A DNA stretch of 64,000 nucleotides from Chalciporus piperatus (GCA_038093975.1 JBBPTG010000019.1:214188-278187); one strand, 5' to 3'. Positions 40,942 through 52,185 are shown, numbered from the stretch's first letter. Notes: generated by a model not told the origin, from the sequence alone. Program-made: numbers and translations.

Positions 40942-42273
40942 ATGTCAGCAGAGTTCTTAGATCAAGAAACACAAGCTCAAGGTTACAGATCTCCCCCACG
41001 TCACTTCCCTTCCTCATCCGAAAGTTCACATCCCCCTACTCCCCGTCCCGAATCTCCGATGGCAGATCCCGTTGATCCCATCGCTGCTCTCACCGCCGCT
41101 CTGAAGGCGCTCATATCAGACAATTCGGACTCTGTGTCCAAAAAAGTTGCCGACCCGGGAAAATGGGATGGTGACCGCACCAAGTTCCGGTTGTGGTGGG
41201 CGCAGGTTAACGCCTGGCAGTCCGTCCACACGTGGAAAAACAACAAGGTTCGATGCCTCGCCGTACTCTCACGGTTAGAAGGAAAAGCGGCTGGGTTCGC
41301 CCAGATGACAATAGAAAAATGGTCTCGATACGAATTGCTACCACCGCCACCCGTAGAAGGCGAACCAGAACCTGATCGAGCACCCCTGGGATTACTAGCA
41401 TGGCCCACGTGGACAATATTTTCACATCTCCTCAAATCACATTTCCAGATTGACGTCCTCGCTCATGAGAGTCTCCGGAAATTGGAAGCATTGAAGCAGG
41501 CTGGGAAACCTGTGGACATCTTCCTTCAGGAGTTTGAATTGTTGAAAGCAGAATCGGAGATTGAAGATGCTCATGCCAAAGAGCTTCTGAAAAAGGCAAT
41601 AGATTACAAAATCTATTATCAGGCGCAAATCAACACCAATGTTGATGAACAAAATCTGACTAATACGATCGATACTTACCGAAAGTTGGGTCGAACTTTC
41701 GAACGTATCGTCGTAGAACGCGGTGCTCCAGTTCGTCAGGCACCCGCAACTGCGCCAAGGCCTTCGTCTTCATATCCGTATCTTCCTCCTCGTTACCCAA
41801 TTGCATCACGTCCGCTCCCACGTCCCCCCGCTCCGTATGCGGCCCCCCGTTTCACTCCCACAGGCACGCAGCCTGGTCGTGGAGCCCCGATGGATCTGTC
41901 GGCACAGCAAATGCCAAGATCCCCCGTTCGGGGAAACTGTTTCAATTGCGACCAGCCAGGTCACTTTGCAAACGCGTGCCCAAAGCCCCATAGGCCGCGT
42001 CAGAGACAAGTTGTTATGTGGGATCCATACTCGCAACAATACGTTGAGTCTTCCCTGCCGTTTGACAACCGGCAGATGCCCTTCGCAGGTACCATCCCTG
42101 CACCCTATCCTCCTACCCCTTCCCCCTACCCCGCTGGCCCGTCCACCAGCACAAGTTACATGTCGCATCAAGCGGCATATACCAATCAAGAAGCGGAAGC
42201 GTATTGGCGCGACCGCATTGAATCAGAAGCCAAGGCACAGGCAGCCGAGGCTTTAAAAGGAAACAGCCAATGA
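40942..42273 (+). CDS. Gyp-C gag, 443 aa
   Basis: Capsid/nucleocapsid precursor of an intact chromovirus. An acidic, Pro/Ser-rich start is followed by the capsid region (KVADPGKWDGDRTKFRLWW, a long helical segment to about residue 260), a Pro-rich linker, and a single CCHC zinc knuckle CFNCDQPGHFANAC (about residue 335) for RNA binding. The stop TGA overlaps the pol ATG (ATGA at 42270-42273). The first ATG after the leader is used. No lesion is seen. Confidence 0.9.
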   Translation: MSAEFLDQETQAQGYRSPPRHFPSSSESSHPPTPRPESPMADPVDPIAALTAALKALISDNSDSVSKKVADPGKWDGDRTKFRLWWAQVNAWQSVHTWKNNKVRCLAVLSRLEGKAAGFAQMTIEKWSRYELLPPPPVEGEPEPDRAPLGLLAWPTWTIFSHLLKSHFQIDVLAHESLRKLEALKQAGKPVDIFLQEFELLKAESEIEDAHAKELLKKAIDYKIYYQAQINTNVDEQNLTNTIDTYRKLGRTFERIVVERGAPVRQAPATAPRPSSSYPYLPPRYPIASRPLPRPPAPYAAPRFTPTGTQPGRGAPMDLSAQQMPRSPVRGNCFNCDQPGHFANACPKPHRPRQRQVVMWDPYSQQYVESSLPFDNRQMPFAGTIPAPYPPTPSPYPAGPSTSTSYMSHQAAYTNQEAEAYWRDRIESEAKAQAAEALKGNSQ

Positions 42274-45200
42274 GAGAAATGGGTTCTCGGCGGCTCGGAC
42301 ATAGTTTACCAAATGGTTGTATTAGTACTACTCCTTGTGTTCCGTTTCAATATAACTTTTCCTCTTCTTCTGAAAGGGCGTCCCTTAGTGGCGTGGCGAC
42401 AGAAGTAAAACAATTCGTGCTTAATTCCCTTAAGGTAAATTATTCGAAAAAAGAAATCCCATCAAAAATACATGTAAGGAATCAAAATCGGAAAAACGAG
42501 CTGGATCTCGCTATTACTATTATGTACGATAAAGGGGAGCAATGGAAGAAAATGGAGTTTGCCGCTCTATTGGATTCCGGCGCAACCGAAACGTTTATAG
42601 ATAAATCGTTCTGTGAGCGACATGGTTTGACACTGGAAGAACTTCCTTTTCCTATTCCAGTGTACAACGCCGACGGCTCAGAGGGAGCGATAGGCGGTGT
42701 CACTCACAAGGTTTCGCTTGTTTTGGGACATAATGGACATTTTGAGCATATGGACGCTTTCGTTTCTGTACTTGGCACTCATCACATGATCATCGGCTAT
42801 GATTGGCTTGAGAGGCATAACCCTGAAATTGATTGGGTAGCCAAACGAGTACGATTCACACGATGTACAGATCAGTGCAAAGTAGTCAACTATCATTTGA
42901 ATCGTTCTTTTTCTATTCGCAGAGTGTTTGAGGCGGGGCTCACCGAGAAAGTCCCAGTAGAGCTCCACGAATACTTAGATGTCTTTTCAGAGCAAGAGAG
43001 TGAGCGTATGCCTACCCGAAAGGCGTGGGACCACGCAATAGATCTCAAGCCTGATTTCGTTCCTAAAAAGGGTCGGGTGATTCCGATGTCCGAACAGGAA
43101 CTTGATGACGTCAAAAAGTTCATCGATAAGGAGTTATCGAAAGGATATCTTCGTCCGTCGAAATCCCCTCAGACATCTCCTGTTTTCTTTATTCCAAAAA
43201 AGGACGGTAAAAAGAGATTAGTTATGGATTATCGTTACGTAAATGAGGGAACTGTCAAGAACGCTTACCCTCTTCCCCTCATTTCCGGACTTATCGACCA
43301 GCTCAAAGGAGCTGATATGTTTACTAAAATGGACCTACGTTGGGGCTATAATAATGTTAGAATAAAAGAAGGTGACGAATGGAAAGCAGCTTTCGTTACT
43401 CCATTTGGCGCTTACGAACCTGTCGTTATGTACTTTGGACTTACGAACTCTCCCCCCACATTCCAACAAATGATGAATGATCTATTTAGCGATCTTCATG
43501 GGGTTCTCATTATTTATATCGACGATCTTATGATCTTTACGTTCGGAAAAACTAGAGCAGAGCACTTAGAAATAGTTAAAACCGTATTGCAACGTCTCAG
43601 AGAGAACGATCTTTACGTAAAACCAGAAAAGTGTAGCTTCGCGGTGGATTCCGTAGATTTCTTGGGAATGGTTATCTCCCAGAAAGGCGTAGAGATGGAC
43701 ACTTCAAAGGTGCAGGCTATTTTGGACTGGCCGGCGCCAACTCGGTTGAAGGGTGTTCAGTCCTTTTTAGGATTGGCAAACTTCTACCGACGCTTCATTC
43801 AAGGCTTCGCTAACATTGCTCGTCCCTTGAATGACCTTACCAAAAAGGACACACCATACCGGTGGGGACCGGAGCAACAGCAAGCTTTTGACAAGCTGAA
43901 GCAGCAATTCACTACCGCTCCGCTTTTAGCTTATCCTGACCGCTCCAAAGAAGTCAGAGTAGAAACGGACGCTAGTGATATTGCAACGGGAGCTGTGCTC
44001 TCGGTTAAATGCGATGATGGCCTCTGGAGGCCTTGTGCCTTCATTTCCCATTCCTTTAGTTCTGCCGAGAAGAACTACCCGGTTTATGACAAGGAGCTTC
44101 TAGCTGTCATTCGGGCTTTGCAGGAATGGAGACATTATCTAATGGGTCGAGAACATTTCGAGATTTGGACTGATCACAAGAATCTCGAATATTGGAAATC
44201 TCCCCAAACTCTGAGCCCACGTCAAGCACGCTGGAATGCGTTGCTCTCAGAGTATAATTACTCGATTATTTATAAACCGGGTGCTACAAATGGAAGGGCT
44301 GATGCTTTATCTCGTCGAGAAGATCACGGAGAAGCAGATCCCGACCATAACAAAAATATTACTGTACTTCCTGCTTCTGTTTTCATTAATACAGTTACTC
44401 TTTCTTCACCTATTTATGACGAAATACAAAACGAATCAGAAAAAATAAAAAATGATACGGTAGATGGCTTCGCTTTTGACGAGGGGTCTATAGTATTTAA
44501 AAATGACAAAAACAAAGTTTTCGTTCCTATTTCCTTACGTACTAAATTACTTACGATCCTTCATGATTCCCCTATTGGTGGCCATGGTGGTCAAGGGCGT
44601 ACCTTACACTTGGTTACTCGTTATTTCTCGTGGCCTGGTGTCACAAAGGACGTTAAAACATACGTAGAACATTGTCAGACGTGCGCCCTCACGAAGGGAA
44701 AGTCAACGGCACAAGCTGGCAAATTAATTCCCCTTCCCGTTCCAAAAGAACCATGGAAGGATATATCTATAGATTTTACCACGGGTTTTCCCAAATCACG
44801 TGGCTTTGATGCTATTTGTGTAATTGTAGATCGCTTCTCTAAAGAAGTAGAGTTTATCGCTTGTAAAAAGACAATTTCTTCGAAAGAATTAGCTATTCTA
44901 TTTAGAGACAATGTTTGGTGTAGACACGGACTTCCCTCTTCGATTGTTTCAGATCGAGGACCGCAATTCGCATCGGAGTTTACTTCGCAGCTTTGCACCC
45001 TTCTAGGAATAGAACAGAAGCTGTCAACCGCTTATCATCCCCAAACCGATGGCCAAACGGAGCGTATGAACCGAGAACTCCAGCAGTATCTCCGCGCTTA
45101 CGTGGCTAAACGTCAAACGGAATGGGCTGATTGGTTGAAGATAGCGCAGTTCCATCACAATTCCTCCCTCTCCACTGCTACCGGAACCATCCCCTTCGCT

Positions 45201-45908
45201 ATAACAAAAAACTACTTCCCACGCATGGGATTCGAAGGCGATTCATCTCCGGCTGGTACATTCTTAGAGAAATGTGGAAAGGCACACAAAGAAGTAGAGC
45301 AGGCGTTAGAAGAAACTCAGAACCGGATGAAAGAGCAAGCGGACAAGCATCGGTCCGAAGCTCCAGATTATCAAATCGGAGATTTTGTTATGTTATCCAC
45401 GGACAACCTCAAATTACCTTATCCCTCCAAAAAGATGACGCAAAATTGGATCGGACCTTATCAGATCACGAAGGTCCTTCCCAATGCAGTCACACTAGAC
45501 TTGCCCAATTCAATGCATATTCATCCCACGGTTAATGTCAAACGGGTCAAACCGGCTCGAGAACCGTTGGAAGGGCAACCGGTCCGTCTTCCGGATCCGG
45601 TCATAGTCAACCAAGAAGGAGAAGAAGAATACGAGGTGGATTACGTAGTGAAGTCTCAGGTTAAACAAGGACAATTAGAGTACCTGGTTCATTGGAAAGG
45701 CTGGGACATATCGGACCGCACATGGGAAAAGGCAGCGCATTTGTCAAATGCACCCGAAGCTGTCAAAGCTTTTCACAAAAAGCACCCGTCCGCCCCACGC
45801 CGTATTAACATGACCATGGGAAATTTCTCAGCCTTGTTTCAGAAATACGAAAATCTGACAGAGGTTCCTGTGCGGAAATTGCCGAATCGCCTGGAATGCG
45901 ATTCCTAG
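42270..45908 (+). CDS. Gyp-C pol polyprotein, 1212 aa, intact
   Basis: Protease ALLDSGATETFIDKSF (about residue 97) and IIGYDWLERHNPEIDW; RT SPVFFIPKKDGKKRLVMDYR, FTKMDLRWGYNN and YIDDLMIF (about 416); RNase H ETDASDIATGAVL (about 565) and DHKNLEYW; integrase HHCC (H..HGGQGRTL..CQTCALTK), Asp in DFTTGFP (about 835), Asp in VSDRGPQFAS (about 893), Glu in TDGQTERMN (about 930); C-terminal chromodomain EEYEVDYVV..VHWKGWDISDRTW (about 1115-1160). All catalytic residues I can check are present. The polypurine tract and 3' LTR follow the stop directly. Its own ATG overlaps the gag stop, which points to termination-reinitiation rather than a gag-pol fusion. With its near-identical LTRs it is the best candidate for an active element here. 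Confidence 0.95.
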   Translation: MREMGSRRLGHSLPNGCISTTPCVPFQYNFSSSSERASLSGVATEVKQFVLNSLKVNYSKKEIPSKIHVRNQNRKNELDLAITIMYDKGEQWKKMEFAALLDSGATETFIDKSFCERHGLTLEELPFPIPVYNADGSEGAIGGVTHKVSLVLGHNGHFEHMDAFVSVLGTHHMIIGYDWLERHNPEIDWVAKRVRFTRCTDQCKVVNYHLNRSFSIRRVFEAGLTEKVPVELHEYLDVFSEQESERMPTRKAWDHAIDLKPDFVPKKGRVIPMSEQELDDVKKFIDKELSKGYLRPSKSPQTSPVFFIPKKDGKKRLVMDYRYVNEGTVKNAYPLPLISGLIDQLKGADMFTKMDLRWGYNNVRIKEGDEWKAAFVTPFGAYEPVVMYFGLTNSPPTFQQMMNDLFSDLHGVLIIYIDDLMIFTFGKTRAEHLEIVKTVLQRLRENDLYVKPEKCSFAVDSVDFLGMVISQKGVEMDTSKVQAILDWPAPTRLKGVQSFLGLANFYRRFIQGFANIARPLNDLTKKDTPYRWGPEQQQAFDKLKQQFTTAPLLAYPDRSKEVRVETDASDIATGAVLSVKCDDGLWRPCAFISHSFSSAEKNYPVYDKELLAVIRALQEWRHYLMGREHFEIWTDHKNLEYWKSPQTLSPRQARWNALLSEYNYSIIYKPGATNGRADALSRREDHGEADPDHNKNITVLPASVFINTVTLSSPIYDEIQNESEKIKNDTVDGFAFDEGSIVFKNDKNKVFVPISLRTKLLTILHDSPIGGHGGQGRTLHLVTRYFSWPGVTKDVKTYVEHCQTCALTKGKSTAQAGKLIPLPVPKEPWKDISIDFTTGFPKSRGFDAICVIVDRFSKEVEFIACKKTISSKELAILFRDNVWCRHGLPSSIVSDRGPQFASEFTSQLCTLLGIEQKLSTAYHPQTDGQTERMNRELQQYLRAYVAKRQTEWADWLKIAQFHHNSSLSTATGTIPFAITKNYFPRMGFEGDSSPAGTFLEKCGKAHKEVEQALEETQNRMKEQADKHRSEAPDYQIGDFVMLSTDNLKLPYPSKKMTQNWIGPYQITKVLPNAVTLDLPNSMHIHPTVNVKRVKPAREPLEGQPVRLPDPVIVNQEGEEEYEVDYVVKSQVKQGQLEYLVHWKGWDISDRTWEKAAHLSNAPEAVKAFHKKHPSAPRRINMTMGNFSALFQKYENLTEVPVRKLPNRLECDS

Positions 45909-45919
45909 AGAGGGGATAG
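45909..45919 (+). promoter_or_regulatory. Gyp-C polypurine tract
   Basis: AGAGGGGATAG directly precedes the 3' LTR, the expected plus-strand priming site. Confidence 0.8.
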
Positions 45920-46373
45920 TGTTATAGTATTTAAAAACTTTTCAAACTTTTGCCTACAACGGTATTCGAACTCTGGACTTTGTCTACAACTTAGGGGTCA
46001 AGCCGGATTCATCTTAATCCGCTCCGGTAGTCCCTGTAGCATTACGTAAACTATTACATAATCAGGTCACGTGACAAAGGTCCAGACTTAGATGAGTCAG
46101 CAATGATGTCATGGCCTAGACCCTAATCCGTACCTGGTACCTTTTCTTATCATCGTACCATTTACCTTATATATCTTTCCCTTTGTGTTTTCCTTATTCG
46201 GCTGTTGGTCTGTGCGCACTTCTCAATAGTATATAAGTAGCCCTGTACTTATCACAGACCTCAGTCTAATCCATTTGTTGCTTCACCGCAATTAAGTTTT
46301 AGTACTCAGCATACTCCTTCGCAAGGCCTAGTGTTGCCTTAAGTCCCCGCCGTGTTGTGACTCAGTCATAACA
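45920..46373 (+). repeat. Gyp-C 3' LTR (454 bp)
   Basis: Same length as the 5' LTR and ~99% identical by eye. The following bases AAAAG do not match the CTCTA before the 5' LTR, so no target duplication is seen. Confidence 0.95.
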
Positions 46374-46786
46374 AAAAGCCTAGTCAAGGACAAGGGTTTC
46401 AAGTGTAGCCTAACGATGGGATATCCACGTTTAAGGCCTAGCGTCCGTTCAAGAGTGGGACGGTGACTCTCAGAGGGTTCAAGGGAACAAAGAGTAACGA
46501 GGTTAGATTGCGTAGGTCTAACTGAAGGTTACAGGAGGGAATTTCGAGGGTTTATATAAGAGGAAGAAACGAGTTAAGGGCAGGCATAGAACAAGTCGGA
46601 GTTTGTAAGAATGAGTCATGCTCGGTAAGCATCTGAGTCAGCGAAGACAAAGCGTGGAAGGTGAAAGAACATTAGAGAATGTTCGCTGACTAAAGTAAGG
46701 TAAGAAATGAGAGGCCTAGGCAGGACTCAAACCAGCGACTAGGACTTAGTACAAAGAAGAAGGAAAAGAATAGAACGATCATAACG
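46374..46786 (-). repeat. Gyp-B-family LTR, lacking its 3' end
   Basis: The minus strand matches the LTR at 5818-6286 through GGTTTATATAAG and AAGCCTAGTCAAGG; the last ~36 bp are missing where the Gyp-C LTR begins. Its other end lies within the Gyp-C3 gag, after a Glu-Ala-Lys-Ala-Lys-Ala-Ala run. Confidence 0.8.
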
Positions 46787-48012
46787 CTGCCTTTGCCTTT
46801 GCTTCCGACTCAATGCGGTCGCGCCAATACGCTTCCGCTTTGCGACATGTAACTTGGGCTGGGTGACGGACCAGCGGGGTAGGGATAAGAATTGGGTGGA
46901 GAGATCGAACCTCTGAAGGGCATCTGCCGGGTGTCAACCGGCAGGTAATCGATAACGTATTGTCCGTATGTAGGGTCCCACGTGTATTATTGTCTCGCTT
47001 GAGGCCGAGCCGGTTGGGGACATTGATTTTTGAAATGGCCTGGCTGGCCGCAATTGAAACAATTCCCACGAATGGGTTGGCGTGGCATTTGCTGCACGTC
47101 AATGTCCATCGGGGCTCCGCATCCAGGCTGAATGCCGACGGGAGTAAAACATGGTGCCTGATACGACGGCACAAGGGGACGAGGGAGAGGACGGGATGCG
47201 ATTGGATAACGAGGAGAGAAGTGGGGGAACGACAAGGATGATCGTGGAGGAGGAGGCGCATTGCGCTGTGGCGCTCCTCTCTCAACTGTGATCTGCTCAA
47301 ATGTTTGACCCATCTTCCGGAAGAGTTCTACAAGCTTGGCGACATCCTGCGAGTCTAAATCGGTTGCCAGCATCGTTTGATAGTAGATGCAGTAATCGAC
47401 TGCCTTTTTGAGAAGCTCCTTGGAATGTGCTTCTTCAATACTCGCTTCTAACGCCAAGACCATGAATTCTTGGAGGAAGAGATCAATGGGACGACCGCCT
47501 TGTCTCAAGGCTTCTAACTTTTTCAGACTTTCGTGTGCCAACACATCAATCTGAAAGTATTTTTTGATTTTCTTTTTCAGTTTGTCCCAATCTCCCCATG
47601 CCGCCATTCCTTTTGTTGTCTCCGACATTATTGCTGCTTCCAACATTAATTGTGCAAACCCAGCGGCTTTACCCTCAAGACGTGAGAGTATTGCCAATGT
47701 CAGCACCTTATTGTCTTTCCATTTCTGGACAGACTGCCAGGCGGTGATCTGGGCCCACCACAAACGAAACTTTGATCTGTCACCATCCCACTTTCCTGGG
47801 TCGGCAACCTTCTTTGACGGCGAGTCATCCTTGTCTCTGATTAATGCTGAGAGAGCGGCAGTGAGATCGGCGATTGGATCTCCCATTGGAGGGGGCGTGT
47901 GGGAACGAGAAGTTGCGGGGGTAGTGTGTGTAGAAGGTACGGGAGGCGGGGGGTTTCTGTATGGTTCTGGGTCTACGTCGTCAAAGTTGAGACCGATTCC
48001 ACCGCTTTTCAT
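46787..48012 (-). pseudogene. Gyp-C3 gag, frameshifted and 3'-truncated
   Basis: A diverged homologue of the Gyp-C gag starting at ATG 48012, with VADPGKWDGDRSKFRLWW, the helical capsid part and zinc knuckle CFNCGQPGHFKNQC (near 47045). After PQPARPQARQ (46990) a stop appears; the rest (AEAYWRDRIESEAKA) is in another frame. The LTR at 46786 removes the last residues and all of pol. Confidence 0.85.
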
Positions 48013-48719
48013 AAATCCTTACTGACCCCTATCTTCCAAAGGGTCTCTGGGGATGACAGACACGTGGACGCAAAAAGTATCTTTTGGATCGAAGATAGTA
48101 TCTCCGACGCAGCAGTGACTCGTAGCAGACTTTCTTAGGAAGTTTCCCAAAGTCTTTTACGGTCTGACACATATACTATTCTAAGACTTCTTTTTCTCAG
48201 CAACAGCGAAGGGTTACGTAAAACAAATATATACTTACTAGATTGTACCTGATTTCTATCTCAGCGGTGCTGCTGGCTTACTTTCTACGTATGACTCAGC
48301 CTTGGGGGTGGCGATGTACTGTTCCCAAGTCATCCTTCACAGACTAGGCACGACCCTAGCGTGGACTTCGAAAACAAATGACTAAAGTATGAGGATAACA
48401 GAAATGGGGCACTAAAGGCTGGCCCAAACGAAATGAAATGCCAAAAGGCGAAACATGACATCACAGGTGATCAAGCGAACCTGGATGGTTGTACTGCGAA
48501 AAGGCCACTCCGTTCCGAGTTTCCCTAACGCTCACCAACGATCAAAAAGGCCCTAGTGCACTATGGGTGAAGCAACTTTATCCTTATTTAGACGGCGGAC
48601 AACCATATATGCAGCAGTGGGGGGAGTTGCTTTCTCCTAGTGTGTCACGTACACCAACGGTCAGCTTGACCAACTCTTTAGCCCTAGAGTCCGGGCGGTG
48701 TGTTCAAGCCTAATCCAAG
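48013..48719 (-). other. Gyp-C3 leader
   Basis: Homologous to the Gyp-C leader (for example GGACAACCATATATGCAGCAG and CCTAATCCAAG near the LTR), about 700 bp, non-coding. Confidence 0.7.
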
Positions 48720-49185
48720 TGTTATGAACAGGGTTCACTTCACACGGCAGGGACTTAGAGTCACAACCAAACTCTGAGGAAGCGGTTTAGAAAGTAGTTG
48801 AGCGGTAAAACTTAATTGTGCAAGGCAACAAATGGATTAGGCTGATGTGTGCGATGAATACATGGGGTTTATATAGATTACTGACTATGCGCACAGACCA
48901 TCAGCCAAAACGGGATAATACAAAGGAATAGATATAAAAGAAAGAAGTGTGAGAAGATGAAAAGGAACCAGGCACGGGACAGAGTCTAGGCCATGACATC
49001 ATTGCTGACTCATCTAAGTCTAGACCTGTCACGTGACCGATTATGTAATAGCCTACGTAAACCTGCAAGCAATACCGGACTGAAGTAAAGATTGAATCCA
49101 GCCTTTGCCCCTAACTGCAGTAAAGTCGAGTGTTCGAACCAGCGTATAGGCAAAAGTTTGAAAAGTTTTTTTAAATACTATAACA
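48720..49185 (-). repeat. Gyp-C3 5' LTR (466 bp)
   Basis: Minus orientation, TGTTATAGTATTTAAAAAAA (from 49185) to a CATAACA end at 48720. Clearly diverged from the young Gyp-C LTRs. It sits in a Gyp-B-family pol fragment. Confidence 0.8.
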
Positions 49186-49627
49186 CAGATAGCCGGGATG
49201 GCCGGCGGTGGGGTGATCGTGGCATCGTTGAACTACGGTGCGACATAGGTCTTTGTCCGGCGGAATGTAGACACGACCTTGATAGGTCAGGACGCCGTTA
49301 GTCACCTGCCAATCTGCTAATCTAGAACGGAAAGGTGCAGGGATGTTGCCGTCAATGGCTTGTAGTGCGGTGAGGAGAAATGGGTCATCTTTGGAGAGAC
49401 TGGAGATGTGATTGTTCATCGCGGAGTCAATGACATGGACAAATAGGGAGGGTGGTAGCAGAGTGGTGCCGTATTGTCGTCGGCGTCAGCGGGGAAGTGA
49501 TCTGCACGCTTAGATAAGGCATCGGGACCAGCGAGGGACGAGCCAGGAATGTGGATCATTTTCAGGTCAAAATCAGCAAGATCGAGGAGCCAGCGGGCTT
49601 GTCGACGGTTCAGATTCTGGGGTTCAT
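49186..49627 (-). pseudogene. Gyp-B-family pol fragment (RNase H end to integrase zinc motif)
   Basis: Minus strand aligns closely with 19745-20180: [20 protein letters not shown], then [20 protein letters not shown] and HDHPTAGHPGYL, where the Gyp-C3 LTR starts. A small deletion near 49465 shifts the frame. Host sequence of the Gyp-C3 insertion. Confidence 0.85.
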
Positions 49628-50560
49628 CAGGAAATTCACACTTTACTTATCTATCCTTAGTGGCACTTATTGGACCTCTAAGGACTCGTAAGTAAAGTTT
49701 CTCCCAAGTAGAACTTACTTGTTGCAGTAGGTTCCAATTCTTAAAATCAACTTATTTGGCACTTGGTCGTGGATGCACACGTTCGAGCAAGGATAGTAGA
49801 TTTTATGTAAGTTGATAACACAAGAGACATTGGCTGATTTACCAGGTCGTAAAAGTGTAGTAATAGGCATGTATAGGTACAAAAGCCATCACACTAATGT
49901 TACAGTGTGACATGGAGGTGACCATTAAACTATGATCTGACACTTAGACTATTTCACTGCATTATAGGCAAATATTATGTAATAGTCTATGGACAGGCAG
50001 GTAATAGTTTAAAAATTCTCATGAAATAATATCATGTCACGATACTGATACCTTTTGTACTTCTCAAAGCCTATTACATTCCTTTAACAACATCTTATTT
50101 CAGCCCATGCCTCCTGTGTAATCAAGTACAATAAACACTATATGATGGCGCCTCAACACGCTGGTTTGAACTATGGCTTCAATTTGAGTATGCATGCGCT
50201 CGTTGACACAACGCACCACTTTTCTCGCCACTGCACCCCTTTGCCGGAGACTTACTTGAGTTTGGATTTCGTGGGTTCGTAGGGCGGGTTGGCAAATTTG
50301 GTAGGTCGTTTGGAGTGGGGGGAATGGGTGCTGGCCCAGGTGCGCATATAGTGTTGAACGTATTTACTACGGACAATTGTACAGTTCACTACGTTACTAT
50401 AAACGTTAGATGATTAGGTAATCACCACTGTACATACATATATTCGAACTCAGTCGATCTGAGTTAATATAACTCTTTAACCAGTACCACAATGTTCCGT
50501 TCAGGTGAGCCAGTCACAACACTTCCTATGTGTGTCTAGCACTGTGCTGCTCTGGTAGGA
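49628..50560. other. AT-rich spacer, no supported gene
   Basis: No motif-bearing frame. A short palindrome AACTCAG-TCGAT-CTGAGTT lies near 50449. It probably holds the upstream part of Cop-1, but no LTR was recognised. Confidence 0.4.
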
Positions 50561-50567
50561 TAGCGCC

Positions 50568-51688
50568 TTAGGGCCTATTCCTTACACCATTTATGGTGGT
50601 GCTGAGATGGCAAGGGATATTGAGAAAGTGCTTGGGTATATCCATCTCAAGATGGATGCAACTCTTCAACGTCGTTGGGCTAACGAGGACAGTGCCTTGA
50701 ACCTTTGGAAGGATCTCAAGGCTGCTTTTGAGCACCCCACTCTTGTCACAGTCTATCAGGAATTCGATGCGATGGTTGAGCTCCAATTCCCTCCCAACAA
50801 TCACCCTGCTTCCACTTTCACCCAGCTCACTACGCATTTCGCTCGTCTTGCAGAATACAAGTTCCCTATCGACGAACGCCAACAGCTCCTTCATACCCTT
50901 AGAAAGGTGTCGAGACTCGAGTACATGAAAACCTTCATGCAGATGCTCAACTCCAAGTCCAATGAAGCGCTGAAGGATATCACGACGACTCGTACTGTCA
51001 CGGAAGGAACTGGAAAAGCTGCGACGACGAGGCAGGTAACCACAATGAGAGTAGGTGACCTTGGAGTCACTTACAACGAGATTGTCGAGGCCGTAGTTGG
51101 CTCTTGGGTCCAATTTGCAGTGACGCGCCCTGTGCGCTCCTCAAACAAGGACCAGGCGAACAAGATCTCTGCTGTCAAGCAGAAGACGCAGGACCCGCAG
51201 TTCACCCAGCAGCAGCAGCCTAATGCCCAGTCGAAGGGCAAGTCGCAGGACAACAGTGGAAATGATGGGGAAGAAGAAACAGAAGCGCGGCAAGCGCTCT
51301 CCTGAAGGAAAGGCAAAGAATGAGGCTCGCAAGAAGAATTCTCATGCACATGCCAATGACGCCTCGGCGTCCTTTGCTTTCTCCTCGGTCTTCACCCCTC
51401 CCGTCGTCATCAGCCCCGCCTCCACGTAGTTTACTTCACCCACCATCAATCCTCGCCTCCTCGCTCATACTTCTGGCGCCGCCCACTATGGTCCACCCGC
51501 CTTTCCTCAGACGCAACAGTCCATTGACTTAGCGCATAGGATTGGCGTAGTACCCACTCCTCAGATGTTGTGCCGTCTAGATGGCATCGCAAAACCTCTC
51601 GCTGATCACCTATCTGATGACCGTGCGCCTAACCGTCGTCGTACTCGCCGTGAACGTTGGGAGGCATCGCTGCCTGAGTCCTCGTCGC
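50568..51688 (+). pseudogene. Cop-1 gag region (Ty1/copia), left part
   Basis: A copia-type gag: LHLKMDATLQRRWANEDSA-like start, LWKDLKAAFEHPT, VYQEFDAMVELQFPP, FTQLTTHFARLAEY and LHTLRKVSRLEYMKTFMQML. Frame 50568-51270 shifts by one base near a GGGG run to the frame reading KKKQKRGKRSPEGKAKNEARK, the usual Lys-rich position of the zinc-knuckle linker; a TAG at 51427 follows, then the frame is open again to SLPESSS. At 51689 Gyp-D interrupts it; the frame resumes at 60740. Degraded. Confidence 0.75.
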
Positions 51689-52185
51689 TGTTACGAAAGC
51701 TCCTTTTCCTTATCCTAATCAACCTACATTCCACTACGCTTCACTACGGTCTCTCTTCATCTTTGGACTTAGTCGTTTTTCCTTTCATTCAGTTATCTTA
51801 TCTTATCGGATCTATCATGTGACCTACTTACATAAGTCAGGTCTAGACCCTCAAGGCAGTACATGGCTGTCCGCCTCATGGTAACCTCATGTCTACAGCA
51901 TGAGTCATCATGACATCATGGCTGACTCACCGTATGACTCACGATCCCACACAGTCATTCTTCCTACTGGCTGCTAGTCATCATGACTCAGATGGTTCAC
52001 ACGTCGTATAGAGTTTAGCCACAACATGTACAAACATGGTAGATAGTATATAAGACCAAGCGACCAAGGCTGGCTCTCTCCAGTCTTGTTCTCCTGGAGT
52101 TTCCTCATCGATCCTCAGTGACTAGCAAGCGCTCTCAACTGTTCAAGTGTAAGTCTCGGGTCTTCACTGAGTCTGAGTCGTTTCA
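51689..52185 (+). repeat. Gyp-D 5' LTR (497 bp)
   Basis: TGTTACGAAAGCTCC to TGAGTCGTTTCA, TATATAAG at 52047. Preceded by GTCGC (51684-51688), the same pentamer that follows the 3' LTR, so this is a true insertion pair. Confidence 0.9.

Noticed and set aside
42270..45908. Gag-pol fusion by programmed frameshift in Gyp-C
   Set aside because: pol has its own ATG overlapping the gag stop, and no slippery heptamer is seen at the end of gag.
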